From contig JAUVKW010000005.1 of NCBI GenBank assembly GCA_030596025.1, positions 1 through 39,977 on the forward strand: 39,977 bases of DNA, in the 5' to 3' direction. The stretch is from Bacteroidota bacterium. GTDB lineage: Bacteria > Bacteroidota > Bacteroidia > Bacteroidales > VadinHA17. Positions 16,775-26,237 of the stretch are shown piece after piece. Both the position numbers and the translations under genes were made by a program. Numbering within the stretch: the stretch's first letter is position 1; each line of letters begins with the position of its first letter. The notes beneath the pieces were generated by a model. It was not told the DNA's origin and did not search any database. It saw only the letters and a list, made by a program, of their open reading frames with translations.

Positions 16775-19700
16775 ATGAAACACCTTAAACTCAGCATATT
16801 TATTCTTTTCCTTGCTTTACTTAGCCAAACCGGTTTAGGGCAAATGACTTTGAGTTTTACCATCAATGATGTAAACTGCAATGGTGGGTCAGATGGAAGT
16901 ATTACTGTTCACCTAGATGGCGGAACTCCTCCCTATACCTATACATGGTCAACTCTTGATGTATTTACAACATCAGATACATTTTCAATTATTTCGGGTC
17001 TTCCTGCAAAAAACACTTATTGGGTAATTGTTGAAGATTCATCAGTTCCAACTCCTGATGATGAATACAGTGGGTTCCTGGTAGTTGCAGAACCGCCTGT
17101 ATTGAATATTGATTCAGAAAATAAAACAGATATTACCTGTAATGGTGCGGATGATGGGACCATTAGCATTACCGCTTCAGGTGGGAACCCTCCCTATGAA
17201 TATTCGATTGATGGAGGCAGCTCATTTTTCAGCAATGGCGGAAATTTTTCAGGACTTGCTGGAGGAATTTACCCGGTAATTGTCAGGGATAGTAAAAACT
17301 GCAGTACAATCGGGTCAAGCCTGACAATTGTAGATCCGCCGGGAATTACAATTACTTCACAAATTCCTGCTGATATTACCTGCAATGGTTTCACAGATGG
17401 AACAATCACTATTGCTGCTTCCGGAGGAACTCCTCCCTACCAGTATTCTATTGATGGTGGAGCTAATTTCCTGGCAAACGGAGGCATATTTACCGGGCTC
17501 TCAGCAGGAAATTATGACGTTGTTGTAAGGGATGTTAACTTATGTACTAAAGACGGAGCTACTCTGACCATAGTGGAACCACCATTATTAGTGATTGATT
17601 CCCAAACCAAAACCGATGTGTCTTGTAACGGGGGAAATGATGGAACAATAACTATTACAGCATCCGGGGGTGTTCCTGCATATAATTATTCTATTGATGG
17701 TGGAGCTAATTTCCTGGCAAATGGGGGTGTTTTTATTGGTCTCATTGCAGGGAATTATCCTGTTGCCATTAGAGATATAAATGGATGTATCACCTCTGGA
17801 CTAAATCTTATTATTACTGAACCGGCTGCATTGGTTATTAATTCCGAAACAAATACAAATGTATCCTGCAACGGGGGAAATGACGGAACAATTACAATCA
17901 CAGTATCCGGAGGTATTGCCCCTTATGAATATTCCATTAATGGTGGAGCTACTTTCTTTGCAAACGGAGGAAATTTTGCTGGACTATTTGCAGGAAACTA
18001 TGATATTGCCGTAAGGGATGTAAATACATGTATCACAAGTGGAGCTACTCTCAATATTACTGAACCACCCGTGCTGTTAATTGATTCACAGCTGAAAACC
18101 GATATTACCTGCAATAGTCTTACAGACGGAACCATTACCATTACTGCATCCGGGGGAACTCCTCCCTACCGGTATTCTATTGATGGAGGAGCTAATTATC
18201 TGGCAAATGGAGGTGTCTTTACCGGGCTTTCAGCAGGAAATTATAATGTTGCTGTTCAGGATGCAAATTCATGTATCACTAGTGGAGCTATTTTGATCAT
18301 AGTAGAACCCTCACCCCTGGTAATTGATTCCCAAACTAAAACAGATGTGTCTTGTAGCGGAGGAAATGACGGAACCATTAGCATTAGCTGCTCAGGAGGT
18401 GTTCCTTCGTATGAATATTCGATTGATGCAGGAGTAAATTTTGTAGCTAACGGTGGAAGCTTTACAGGTCTCATTGCTGGAATATATGATGTTGCCGTTA
18501 GGGATGCAAATGGATGTATTACTAATGGATTAACGCTCAATGTTAATGAACCAACCCCCCTGGTAATTGATTCCGAAATAAATACAAATATATCCTGCAA
18601 CGGAGGGAATGACGGAACAATTACAATCACAGTATCCGGAGGTATTGCTCCCTATGAATATTCCATTAATGGAGGAACTACTTTCCTGGCAAATGGAGGA
18701 ATTTTTATTGGCCTCCTTGCAGGAAATTATGATATTGACGTTAGGGATGCAAATTCATGTATCACTAGTGGAGCTACTCTTAATCTTACTGAACCAACCG
18801 TGCTGTTAATTGATTCACAGCAGAAAGCCGATATTACCTGCAATAATCTTACAGACGGAACCATTACCATTACTGCATCCGGGGGAACTCCTCTCTACCG
18901 ATATTCTATTGATGGAGGAGCTAATTACCTGGCAAATGGGGGTGTCTTTACCGGGCTTTCAGCAGGAAATTATGATGTTGCTGTTCAGGATGCAAATGGA
19001 TGTATCACCTTTGGAGCTACTCTTAATATTGCCGATCCAACTGCATTGTTGATCGATTCAGGAGTCAAAACTGATATTACTTGCAATGGCCTTACTGACG
19101 GAACTATTACCATTTCAGCATCAGGAGGAATTGCTCCTTACGAATATTCCATCGATGGAGGAGTTAATTTTGTAACTAATGGAGGAAGTTTTACGGGACT
19201 TCCTGCTAATAATTATGATATTGCAGTAAGGGATGCAAATGGATGTGTTACTTTAGGTGCAACTCTTAATGTTTCCGAACCAAGTGCACTGGTAATTGAT
19301 TCTGAAACCAATACTAATGTTTCCTGTAATGGGGGAACTGACGGAACAATTACCATCACAGCATCCGGAGGAACTCCGGCGTATAATTATTCAATCGACG
19401 GAGGAATTACATTCTTTAATAACACTGGTAATTTTACCGGACTTTCTGCAGGGAATTATGATGTTGCCATAAGGGATGCAAATGGATGCATAACCAATGG
19501 AGCTACTCTCAATATTACTGAACCTCCAGCATTAATTATTGATTCGGAAACCAGCACAAATATTTTGTGTAATGGTGATACTGATGTAACAATAACTATT
19601 ACTGCATCTGGTGGCATTCCTCCCTACCAGTATTCCATTGATGGAGGAAACAACTTCCTGGCAAATGGTGGTAGTTTCACAGGTCTTGCTGCAGGAAATT

Positions 19701-21229
19701 ATGATATAGCTATTAGAGATAACAACCTCTGTATTACAAACGGATCAACTTTAAACATAAGTGAACCAGATGCCCTGGTTATTGATTCTGAAAGCAAAAC
19801 AGACATTAGTTGTAATGGCTTAAATGACGGAACAATTACAATTGTTGTATCCGGAGGTATTGCTGTTTATGAATATTCCATAGATGGTGGAGCAACTTTC
19901 TCTTCAAACGAAGGTAGTTTTACTGGTCTCATTGCAGGAATTTATGATATTGCAGTTAGAGACCTTAATCTTTGTATTACCCTGGGTTCATCTGTTACAC
20001 TTATTGAACCTGCTCCTCTCAATATTGACTCCGAAAATACTGCTAATGTTCTTTGTTTTGGTGGAAATGATGGTCAAATATCGATCGCCGCTTCGGGCGG
20101 CACATCTCCCTATTCTTTTTCCGTGGATGGAGGAATTACTTATTTTTTAAACGGAGGAATTTTTGATACCCTTTCTGCAGGAAATTACAACCTAAGAATC
20201 CGTGACACAAACGGATGTGAACTGGCAGGAGGTGCTCATACCTTAACTGAACCACCTGTACTCACGATGATTGTTGATACAACCAAAGCTACATGTAATA
20301 GTTTTACAAACGATGGCGCTATTGTTATTACTGCCGGAGGTGGAACGCCCGGATACAATTATTCAATTGACGGGGGTATCAACTGGCAGGCAAACCCCGA
20401 TTTTAATAACTTACTTACAGGGACATATGATGTTGTTATACGAGACATTAATTCTTGTACTCTTTCCCTGGTAACAGATCTTGAAAGTAAGTACATCGTT
20501 AATGCTAATGCCGGCCCAAGTGAGGGGACTTGTCCCGGTGAAGGAATTATGCTTCAGGGCTCAGGAGGAACAGGTTATCAATGGGTTCCTGGATCAGGAT
20601 TAAGTGACCCTCTGATTGCAAATCCAATTGCTACACCTTCAGAAACCACTACTTATTATCTAACTGTTTCACAGGGGGTTTGTAATGATCTGGACTCTGT
20701 CCTTATCTCGGTGTTTACTGTTCCCCAAATAAGCGCAGGTAGAGATACAACAATATTTAAGGGCACAACATTTACCCTTCAGGCAACACCAGGTTTTGAT
20801 ACATACCTCTGGTCTCCATTAAATGGACTGATTTCCTCACCTACAGAGGCCAGTGTAGTTACCATGCCTGAAAACAGTATTATATACAAGATTGTTGGAA
20901 CCACATTGGACGGCTGCGAAAGTTCAGATTCTATATTCATTTCCGTGATTGAGAACTTTGTTATTCCTTCTGGATTTACACCCAATGGGGATGCTTATAA
21001 CAACACCTGGGTTATTGATAATGCCTGGTTGTTCCCGGATATTGAGGTTAAGGTGGTTAATCGTTGGGGACAAACAGTTTTTTATTCAAGAGGTTATGGA
21101 AACGGAATCGAATGGGACGGTACCAACAAAGGAAAAGAATTGCCAATTGGCACATATTATTATGTTATCATTCTGAATGATGGAGGAAATACACCTCCCA
21201 TGACAGGACCAATTACTATTATCAGATAA
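16775..21229 (+). CDS. SprB-repeat surface protein with type B T9SS sorting domain
   Basis: A 1484-residue secreted protein. A signal peptide (about 1-22) leads into 15 SprB-type repeats of about 81 residues. Each has a core such as TDITCNGLTDGTITI-ASGG followed by PYEYSIDGG and a GLSAGNYDVAVRDANGC segment, with two conserved Cys per unit. After the repeats come two PKD/Ig-like segments (about residues 1235-1390). The end is a gliding-motility-associated C-terminal domain (from about residue 1395: PSGFTPNGDAYNNTW, then VVNRWGQTVFYSRGYG and an IGTYYYVI strand). That domain is the type B sorting signal exported by T9SS and dependent on PorP/SprF partners. SprB itself is a mobile adhesin in gliding Flavobacterium; this protein is far shorter than SprB and may simply be an adhesin. 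The PorP/SprF gene follows after one base. Confidence 0.95.
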   Translation: MKHLKLSIFILFLALLSQTGLGQMTLSFTINDVNCNGGSDGSITVHLDGGTPPYTYTWSTLDVFTTSDTFSIISGLPAKNTYWVIVEDSSVPTPDDEYSGFLVVAEPPVLNIDSENKTDITCNGADDGTISITASGGNPPYEYSIDGGSSFFSNGGNFSGLAGGIYPVIVRDSKNCSTIGSSLTIVDPPGITITSQIPADITCNGFTDGTITIAASGGTPPYQYSIDGGANFLANGGIFTGLSAGNYDVVVRDVNLCTKDGATLTIVEPPLLVIDSQTKTDVSCNGGNDGTITITASGGVPAYNYSIDGGANFLANGGVFIGLIAGNYPVAIRDINGCITSGLNLIITEPAALVINSETNTNVSCNGGNDGTITITVSGGIAPYEYSINGGATFFANGGNFAGLFAGNYDIAVRDVNTCITSGATLNITEPPVLLIDSQLKTDITCNSLTDGTITITASGGTPPYRYSIDGGANYLANGGVFTGLSAGNYNVAVQDANSCITSGAILIIVEPSPLVIDSQTKTDVSCSGGNDGTISISCSGGVPSYEYSIDAGVNFVANGGSFTGLIAGIYDVAVRDANGCITNGLTLNVNEPTPLVIDSEINTNISCNGGNDGTITITVSGGIAPYEYSINGGTTFLANGGIFIGLLAGNYDIDVRDANSCITSGATLNLTEPTVLLIDSQQKADITCNNLTDGTITITASGGTPLYRYSIDGGANYLANGGVFTGLSAGNYDVAVQDANGCITFGATLNIADPTALLIDSGVKTDITCNGLTDGTITISASGGIAPYEYSIDGGVNFVTNGGSFTGLPANNYDIAVRDANGCVTLGATLNVSEPSALVIDSETNTNVSCNGGTDGTITITASGGTPAYNYSIDGGITFFNNTGNFTGLSAGNYDVAIRDANGCITNGATLNITEPPALIIDSETSTNILCNGDTDVTITITASGGIPPYQYSIDGGNNFLANGGSFTGLAAGNYDIAIRDNNLCITNGSTLNISEPDALVIDSESKTDISCNGLNDGTITIVVSGGIAVYEYSIDGGATFSSNEGSFTGLIAGIYDIAVRDLNLCITLGSSVTLIEPAPLNIDSENTANVLCFGGNDGQISIAASGGTSPYSFSVDGGITYFLNGGIFDTLSAGNYNLRIRDTNGCELAGGAHTLTEPPVLTMIVDTTKATCNSFTNDGAIVITAGGGTPGYNYSIDGGINWQANPDFNNLLTGTYDVVIRDINSCTLSLVTDLESKYIVNANAGPSEGTCPGEGIMLQGSGGTGYQWVPGSGLSDPLIANPIATPSETTTYYLTVSQGVCNDLDSVLISVFTVPQISAGRDTTIFKGTTFTLQATPGFDTYLWSPLNGLISSPTEASVVTMPENSIIYKIVGTTLDGCESSDSIFISVIENFVIPSGFTPNGDAYNNTWVIDNAWLFPDIEVKVVNRWGQTVFYSRGYGNGIEWDGTNKGKELPIGTYYYVIILNDGGNTPPMTGPITIIR
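16868..20480 (+). repeat. SprB repeat array, 243-nt unit, 729-nt higher-order period
   Basis: Repeat cores (the codons for D-I-T-C or its variants) start at 16868, 17129, 17372, 17615, 17858, 18101 and 18344. They then continue every 243 bases to 20045, and a last unit starts at 20285. Units 2 to 14 are therefore in perfect 243-base register with no indel. Units 3-5, 6-8 and 9-11 are most alike at a distance of 729 bases (three units): for example 18101 and 18830 open nearly identical stretches. This points to duplication of a three-unit block. Confidence 0.9.
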
Positions 21230-21230
21230 A

Positions 21231-22127
21231 ATGAAAAGGCTGATACACATATTGATATTTATTTCTATGATTCCTGTAGGGTTGAAAGCCCAGCAATTGC
21301 CTCATTTTACGCAGTACATGTTTAATGATTACGTATTGAATCCGGCAATTGCAGGAACAAAAGATTATTACCAGGTACGGGCAATTAGCAGGTTCCAATG
21401 GGTTGGAATTGTAGATGCACCTCAAACTATAAATCTAAGCATCAATGGGCCTCATTCAGAAAAAAGTATGGGATTTGGAGGATACTTGTATAATGATGTT
21501 ACAGGTCCCACAAGTAAAACCGGGGTATATGGATCCTATGCATATAACATCAATATTGTAAATAATATTCGCCTGTCAATGGGCCTCTCACTTGGAATTT
21601 TACAGAATACAATTGATGGCACAAAAATCACTCTTCACGACATTGATGATCCGGTATTACAGGATGGTGTTTATTCCACCTGGGTTCCGGATGCCGCTAT
21701 CGGATTTTACTTTTATGATGAAAATTGGTTTGGAGGGTTTTCTGCATTTCAATTGTTCAGTAACAACCTGAAAGTATATGATGAAAAAAGTGGCTTGAAC
21801 CGGTTAAAGCAGCATTATTATCTGATGGGTGGATATCGCTTTGATATTTCTCCCCAATTCTCAATTGAGCCTTCACTGTTCCTCAAGGGCACTTCTCATG
21901 TGACTCCCCAAATTGACATCAATGCCAGAGTTACATACCAGGAAATGGTTTGGCTTGGACTATCCTATAGATCACAAGATGCTGTTTCCTTATTGCTAGG
22001 ATACATCCATAACAAGAGATATTATTTTGGATATGCATATGAATTTGGAATTACCGAATTTCGCAATTATAATTCCGGCACACACGAAATAATGATTGGA
22101 CTTCGTTTTAATCCTATCAAAAAGTAA
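21231..22127 (+). CDS. PorP/SprF family type IX secretion system protein
   Basis: A 298-residue outer-membrane protein of the PorP/SprF family. It has a signal peptide (MKRLIHILIFISMIPVGLKA), the family opening QQLPHFTQYMFNDYVLNPAIAG, the block RAISRFQWVGIVDAPQTINL, and a C-terminal beta-barrel pattern ending in HEIMIGLRFNP. SprF is needed for surface delivery of SprB and similar type B substrates in Flavobacterium johnsoniae. Here it starts one base after the stop of the SprB-repeat gene, so it is almost certainly its dedicated partner. A long-armed inverted repeat (TCAGGTC/GACCTGA, 22132-22186) follows without a T-run. Confidence 0.95.
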   Translation: MKRLIHILIFISMIPVGLKAQQLPHFTQYMFNDYVLNPAIAGTKDYYQVRAISRFQWVGIVDAPQTINLSINGPHSEKSMGFGGYLYNDVTGPTSKTGVYGSYAYNINIVNNIRLSMGLSLGILQNTIDGTKITLHDIDDPVLQDGVYSTWVPDAAIGFYFYDENWFGGFSAFQLFSNNLKVYDEKSGLNRLKQHYYLMGGYRFDISPQFSIEPSLFLKGTSHVTPQIDINARVTYQEMVWLGLSYRSQDAVSLLLGYIHNKRYYFGYAYEFGITEFRNYNSGTHEIMIGLRFNPIKK

Positions 22128-22225
22128 TTCTCAGGTCTTTTATCCCTTGGTATGCACTTGAATTATTGACCTGAATTCGATCTGTTATATATTGACAAAC
22201 AAATTATCAGCTGTAATTCTAAAGT

Positions 22226-23002
22226 ATGAAAATCAATCTTCTTTTTCTGATATTTATCCCTGTTTTCTATATTTCCTGCATACATCATGAAGGGTCAATA
22301 AAACGTAGAGATATTATCCCCGAAAAAGATCTCATACCAATATTAGAAGACATTCATCTTGCTGATGCTATAATAAGTAATCCCTCCCTTGTTTCAAGAT
22401 ATCCTGGTCTTGACACCTTAAGTAATTATAGAGATATATTAATTCACCATGGTTATACTTTGGAAGACCTGGATAAAACCCTGTTGTATTATACAGGCAA
22501 TCCTGAACAACTGGAAGAGATATATGAGAAGGTAATTGATAATTTGAGTCAGCTTGAAAGCGAGATTTACAGTAGAAAGTATTTTGAAAATGAAGACGAA
22601 ACAAAATCTCTGGATTTGTGGACAGATAAAAGTGAATGGCACCTCCCTGTGGATGGAAAACAAATCAAAATACCATTTAGCATACCTATAGATACGCTGG
22701 GGACATATATATTAAGAGCCCAAATAAAAGTGTACCGGGATGATGAATCTTCCAGTCCTGAAATTACAGCATATTATTGGTATGATGACGGAAGTGAATT
22801 CGGGTTAAGATATCTCTTTCCTACGACTAAATTAAGTAAGAATAGTCAATGGACGTCGCAAGCACTTATCCTGGAAGCCCAGGATTCGCTTATAACACAT
22901 ATTAAGGGCTTTCTTGTCAATCATACTGACAAACAATCTTCCTGGGAAAAGCATCTTGACATTAGGGGAGTTTCACTGAAGCTGATGAGTAAGGGCAGGT
23001 AG
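22226..23002 (+). CDS. DUF4296 lipoprotein
   Basis: A 258-residue predicted lipoprotein with the signal MKINLLFLIFIPVFYISC, where Cys18 is the lipidation site. Residues about 30-115 match the DUF4296 domain as I know it (IIPEKDLIPILEDIHLADAII, then a helical YxxILxxHGYTxEDxDxTLxYY pattern). The C-terminal half is predicted beta-rich and of unknown role. DUF4296 proteins are common in Bacteroidota but have no established function. The gene is 98 bases after the PorP/SprF gene and may belong to the same unit. Confidence 0.85.
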   Translation: MKINLLFLIFIPVFYISCIHHEGSIKRRDIIPEKDLIPILEDIHLADAIISNPSLVSRYPGLDTLSNYRDILIHHGYTLEDLDKTLLYYTGNPEQLEEIYEKVIDNLSQLESEIYSRKYFENEDETKSLDLWTDKSEWHLPVDGKQIKIPFSIPIDTLGTYILRAQIKVYRDDESSSPEITAYYWYDDGSEFGLRYLFPTTKLSKNSQWTSQALILEAQDSLITHIKGFLVNHTDKQSSWEKHLDIRGVSLKLMSKGR

Positions 23003-23128
23003 TCAAGGGTTATTTTAGTTTATCAGGGGGGCAGGATAACCGAAAGTTAGTAATGCTGAACTAAGTAAAAGTGGTCTCGTAGCCTGTTCCAAATTTCGTA
23101 AAACGAAGTGAGTAATTTCAATTCTTGC

Positions 23129-24307
23129 ATGAGAAAAATTTCTGCAAACTATATATTCCCCATATCAGGTGCACCATTAAAAAATGGGATTATTGTTCTT
23201 GATTCAAACAATGTAATTACCGATATTATAGATACCGGGGGAAATTTAAAAGAAATTGCAAACCTGGAGTATTACAATGGTATTCTAATCCCGGGATTTG
23301 TAAATAGTCATTGTCATATTGAGCTATCTCATCTAAAAGGAAAATTTCAGGAGAAAACAGGACTTCCAAATTTCATTTCACAGGTAAATAGTCAACGTAA
23401 AGCTGAGTTGAATGTTATTTATGAAGAAATTCAAAACAGCCACGACGAAATGATAAGAAACGGGATTGTGGCAGTTGGAGATATCTGTAATACCTCAGAC
23501 AGTTTTATAATAAAAACTTCTGAAGAAATAAGCTATCATTCGTTTATTGAAATTTTCGGATTAGAAGCAAAAAAAGCTAAAAAGATTATTCAGAATGGAG
23601 AAATATTGTTGCAGCAAATAAGTAAACAATTTCCACATCCTCATTCTCTGATACCCCATGCACCTTATTCTGTCTCTCCTGAATTATTTACACAATTAAG
23701 TCATTTTTTTCAGTCCTCGATAGTAAGCATTCATAACCAGGAAAGTAAGGCAGAAAAGGAAATGTTCAATAGTGGCAAAGGGGCTCTATATAATTTTCTA
23801 TCTAAATTTGTTGACCTGAGTAAATGGAATCCTGAACATAATAACTCTTTGCAATATTCATTGAATTACTTACAAAATTCCAAACAAATCCTACTGGTTC
23901 ACAATACTTTTACCGGTCCGGAAGATCTGAAAATAGCAGACCCCTTCTTAAGTAAGATCTACTGGGTTCTGTGTCCCAATGCAAATATGTATATTGAAAA
24001 CCAACTACCTGATATAAAATTGCTTCAGGAGCACAAGCTAAATATTGCTCTTGGCACTGATAGCCTTGCCTCAAACTCAAGCTTATCAATACTCGAAGAA
24101 ATAAAAACTATATCATCTCATTTCCCAGACATAAAATTGGAAGAACTAATAAAGTGGGGAACATTGAATGGAGCAAAGGCATTGAATTTCAGCAATCAAT
24201 ATGGAAGTCTTGAAGTGGGGAAAAAGCCAGGAATAAACTTAATCAGTATGCTTGACCTTGAAAACATGAAAATTAATAGTGAAAGTGTAGTGAAGAAACT
24301 TGCCTGA
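23129..24307 (+). CDS. Amidohydrolase family metal-dependent deaminase/hydrolase
   Basis: A 392-residue cytoplasmic metallohydrolase of the ATZ/TRZ-SAH deaminase branch of the amidohydrolase superfamily. The metal-binding HxH is at residues 61 and 63 in GFVNSHCHIELSH. Later metal and active-site residues appear in SIHNQESKAE, LLVHNTF and the aspartate motif LGTDSLASN. A GxLEVGKKPGINL stretch near the end belongs to the small beta domain. The start is the ATG at 23129; an in-frame GTG seven codons earlier is less likely, because family proteins begin close to the RKISANYIFPISG strand. The substrate is unknown. A hairpin separates it from the convergent hemerythrin gene. Confidence 0.88.
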   Translation: MRKISANYIFPISGAPLKNGIIVLDSNNVITDIIDTGGNLKEIANLEYYNGILIPGFVNSHCHIELSHLKGKFQEKTGLPNFISQVNSQRKAELNVIYEEIQNSHDEMIRNGIVAVGDICNTSDSFIIKTSEEISYHSFIEIFGLEAKKAKKIIQNGEILLQQISKQFPHPHSLIPHAPYSVSPELFTQLSHFFQSSIVSIHNQESKAEKEMFNSGKGALYNFLSKFVDLSKWNPEHNNSLQYSLNYLQNSKQILLVHNTFTGPEDLKIADPFLSKIYWVLCPNANMYIENQLPDIKLLQEHKLNIALGTDSLASNSSLSILEEIKTISSHFPDIKLEELIKWGTLNGAKALNFSNQYGSLEVGKKPGINLISMLDLENMKINSESVVKKLA

Positions 24308-24313
24308 ATCAAA

Positions 24314-24346
24314 ACTCACCGGGGTACCTGAAATCATCCGGTGAGT
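24314..24346. terminator. Bidirectional hairpin between convergent genes
   Basis: ACTCACCGG (24314-24322) and CCGGTGAGT (24338-24346) form a perfect 9-bp stem with a 15-base loop between the amidohydrolase stop and the hemerythrin stop. Flanking T-runs are short on both strands (TTTT on the minus strand), so termination is plausible but not strong. Confidence 0.5.
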
Positions 24347-24353
24347 AATATTT

Positions 24354-24767
24354 CTAGTTGTGCCCTTTTTCTTTTAAATAGCTAACGGCTTCTTTATCAT
24401 ATTTCAATATGTGATTTTCAAACCATGCATAAAGGTAACTGGCTATTTCAACGCAAACCTTATCCTTTCCTTTGTTAAAATCTTGTTGTAGCCTGGTTAC
24501 CCTATTTATAAATTCGTTGTGTAACTCCTGATGATGCTGAAAATTTGGATATTCCTTAAAATAAATCTCTTCCCTTATTAGATAGTGTTCTGCATAATAT
24601 ACCAGTGAAAAGAAAATCTCTGAAACCTTCTCGCCGCAAAAATCCTGATCACTAATTTCAAGAATTCTGTTTAATATTGATACAAATTTCTGATGATGTT
24701 CATCAATGAAACTAATACCTACATTGTACTCTTCTTCCCATTCAATGGGTCCGGCTGGTAATTTCAT
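24354..24767 (-). CDS. Bacteriohemerythrin
   Basis: A 137-residue single-domain hemerythrin, a four-helix bundle that binds O2 (or NO) at a di-iron centre. The ligand motifs are all present in order: the first His in FIDEHHQKF, H and E in EHYLIREEIYF, HHQELH on the third helix, and HILKYD near the C-terminus. The opening WEEEYNVGISFIDEHH is typical of the bacterial family. It is a stand-alone minus-strand gene with no chemotaxis or redox partner beside it. Roles in oxygen sensing, storage or delivery are known for relatives. Confidence 0.95.
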   Translation of the reverse strand: MKLPAGPIEWEEEYNVGISFIDEHHQKFVSILNRILEISDQDFCGEKVSEIFFSLVYYAEHYLIREEIYFKEYPNFQHHQELHNEFINRVTRLQQDFNKGKDKVCVEIASYLYAWFENHILKYDKEAVSYLKEKGHN

Positions 24768-25106
24768 ATCCTAAATTTTCTTAATACAAATGTAGTTTTC
24801 AGGCAATCCTATACAATGACAATTATCATAGCAGCTATTACAGGTGCATTTAACATAAGAATGCATACATGATAAGATATGAAAGAGAAGGAAGATTTAA
24901 AATGGGAAAATGGGATGAAGATTTTTTGAAGAGAACCAAAATATAATTGTAAAAACCCTGAAATATTAAGGGAAGAAGCATAAATACGACATTGGCTATT
25001 GAGCTTTAAGCTATGAACGTTTGGAGCCTTTAGCAAAATCAGATAAATTTGCCTGATGCCTGCTTCATTATTTCACAACTATTATAAATAGATAGTATAA
25101 TTATTC
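24768..25106. other. Intergenic region with divergent promoters, no gene
   Basis: These 339 bases separate the hemerythrin gene (minus) from the glycosyltransferase gene (plus). The only frame that caught my eye is 25 codons (24869-24946), too short and without a recognisable match. The right part holds a full promoter motif (25020-25051). Confidence 0.6.
25020..25051 (+). promoter_or_regulatory. Promoter of the glycosyltransferase gene
   Basis: TTTG (25020-25023) and TAAATTTG (25044-25051) are 20 bases apart and fit the Bacteroidota primary-sigma consensus TTTG-N19/20-TAnnTTTG exactly. The start point should lie near 25058, giving a leader of about 50 bases before the ATG at 25107. Confidence 0.65.
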
Positions 25107-26237
25107 ATGGGGAATAAAAATCCAGGAAGACAAAAAACAATATTGTTCTGTCCGCTTGATTGGGGCTTAGGTCACGCCAGCAGGGATATTTTAATAATTC
25201 AAAAGCTTCTGGATAGCAAAAAATATAAAATTATAATCGGAGCAGATAATGCACCCTATCATTTATTAAAGTCTGAGTTCCCCGATTTACAATTTTTGCG
25301 ATTCCCTTCTTTCAGCATACATTATTCAGGCCATTCTTCTCAGAGTATTAAAATCATATTGCAAGTACCCAAAATACTTTATTGGATCCGGAAAGAACAT
25401 CGCATGTTAAAAAACATTATTTTTCAACATGAGGTTGACATTGTGATCTCAGATAATCGATATGGCTTATGGAATAAGGATATTCATACCATTATTATAT
25501 CTCATCAGATAAAAATTTTCCTTTCTGCAATACTATGTTGGTTTGAGCCATTGGTAAATACTAAAATCACAAAGTGGCTTAGTAAATTTGACCAATGTTG
25601 GGTCCCTGATATAAAGGGAGAAAATAACCTTGCCGGGAAATTATCCCATCCCGAAAAACTTCCACAAAATCTAAGTTATATTGGCCCAATCTCACGCTTT
25701 CAGCTAAGCAAAAACCTGAGAGATCTAAAACCGGCAAAGAAATATGATGTCCTGATAATTCTTTCAGGACCTGAGCCTCAGCGAAGCATTTTGGAGAAAC
25801 TTTTGATCAGGCATTTTCGAAAAAAGGAAACTCCTGTATTAATTGTACGTGGTATTCCATGGCAAAAAAAGGGTAAGACAGTTTATGGTAATATTAGTCT
25901 TGTATCACATTTACCATCCGGCCTTTTATTTTCCTATATTTCAATGGCAAAATATGTTATTTGCCGGGCTGGTTATAGCTCTATTATGGACCTTGCCATA
26001 TTGAATAAATCAGCCATTCTCATTCCAACACCAGGTCAGACTGAGCAAGAATATCTTGCCCTAAGCCTTCACTCCCGAAAAATTTTCTACAGGCTGGAAC
26101 AGAAAGATCTTGACTTTGAAAAAGCCTTTAGTGAAATCTCGGAATACTATCCCGGAATAAGTTTTTCAGGAAATGATTTTCTGGATCAAGCTATTGAAAA
26201 ACTTGACATGACACTAAAAATAATAAAGGACTATTGA
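25107..26237 (+). CDS. GT28/MurG-like glycosyltransferase
   Basis: A 376-residue protein with the two-Rossmann layout of GT-B glycosyltransferases. The N-terminal part opens with ILFCPLDWGLGHASRDILII, the glycine-rich acceptor-side loop with its GHASR motif. The C-terminal domain carries the nucleotide-sugar region: VLIILSGPEPQRSILEKLL, then YVICRAGYSSIMDLAILNKS and IPTPGQTEQEYLA, which match the GT28 C-terminal pattern of MurG-like enzymes. Donor and acceptor sugars are unknown. It has its own promoter, and its last 24 bases overlap the end of the convergent PAP2-like gene. Confidence 0.87.
   Translation: MGNKNPGRQKTILFCPLDWGLGHASRDILIIQKLLDSKKYKIIIGADNAPYHLLKSEFPDLQFLRFPSFSIHYSGHSSQSIKIILQVPKILYWIRKEHRMLKNIIFQHEVDIVISDNRYGLWNKDIHTIIISHQIKIFLSAILCWFEPLVNTKITKWLSKFDQCWVPDIKGENNLAGKLSHPEKLPQNLSYIGPISRFQLSKNLRDLKPAKKYDVLIILSGPEPQRSILEKLLIRHFRKKETPVLIVRGIPWQKKGKTVYGNISLVSHLPSGLLFSYISMAKYVICRAGYSSIMDLAILNKSAILIPTPGQTEQEYLALSLHSRKIFYRLEQKDLDFEKAFSEISEYYPGISFSGNDFLDQAIEKLDMTLKIIKDY

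Noticed and set aside
18256-18630. A 124-codon minus-strand frame and several plus-strand frames of 60-90 codons inside 18.2-20.5 kb
   Set aside because: They are by-products of the SprB repeat DNA, which keeps other frames open periodically; none has a plausible start context or a recognisable protein.
22132-22186. TCAGGTC/GACCTGA inverted repeat after the PorP/SprF gene
   Set aside because: Seven-base arms, a loop of over 30 bases and no T-run make it a poor terminator.
23088-23108. TTCGT/ACGAA hairpin before the amidohydrolase gene
   Set aside because: Only five base pairs with a three-base loop; likely chance in AT-rich DNA.
24869-24946. A 25-codon frame in the hemerythrin-glycosyltransferase gap
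   Set aside because: Too short, with no recognisable match and no own promoter; noted only as part of the intergenic region.
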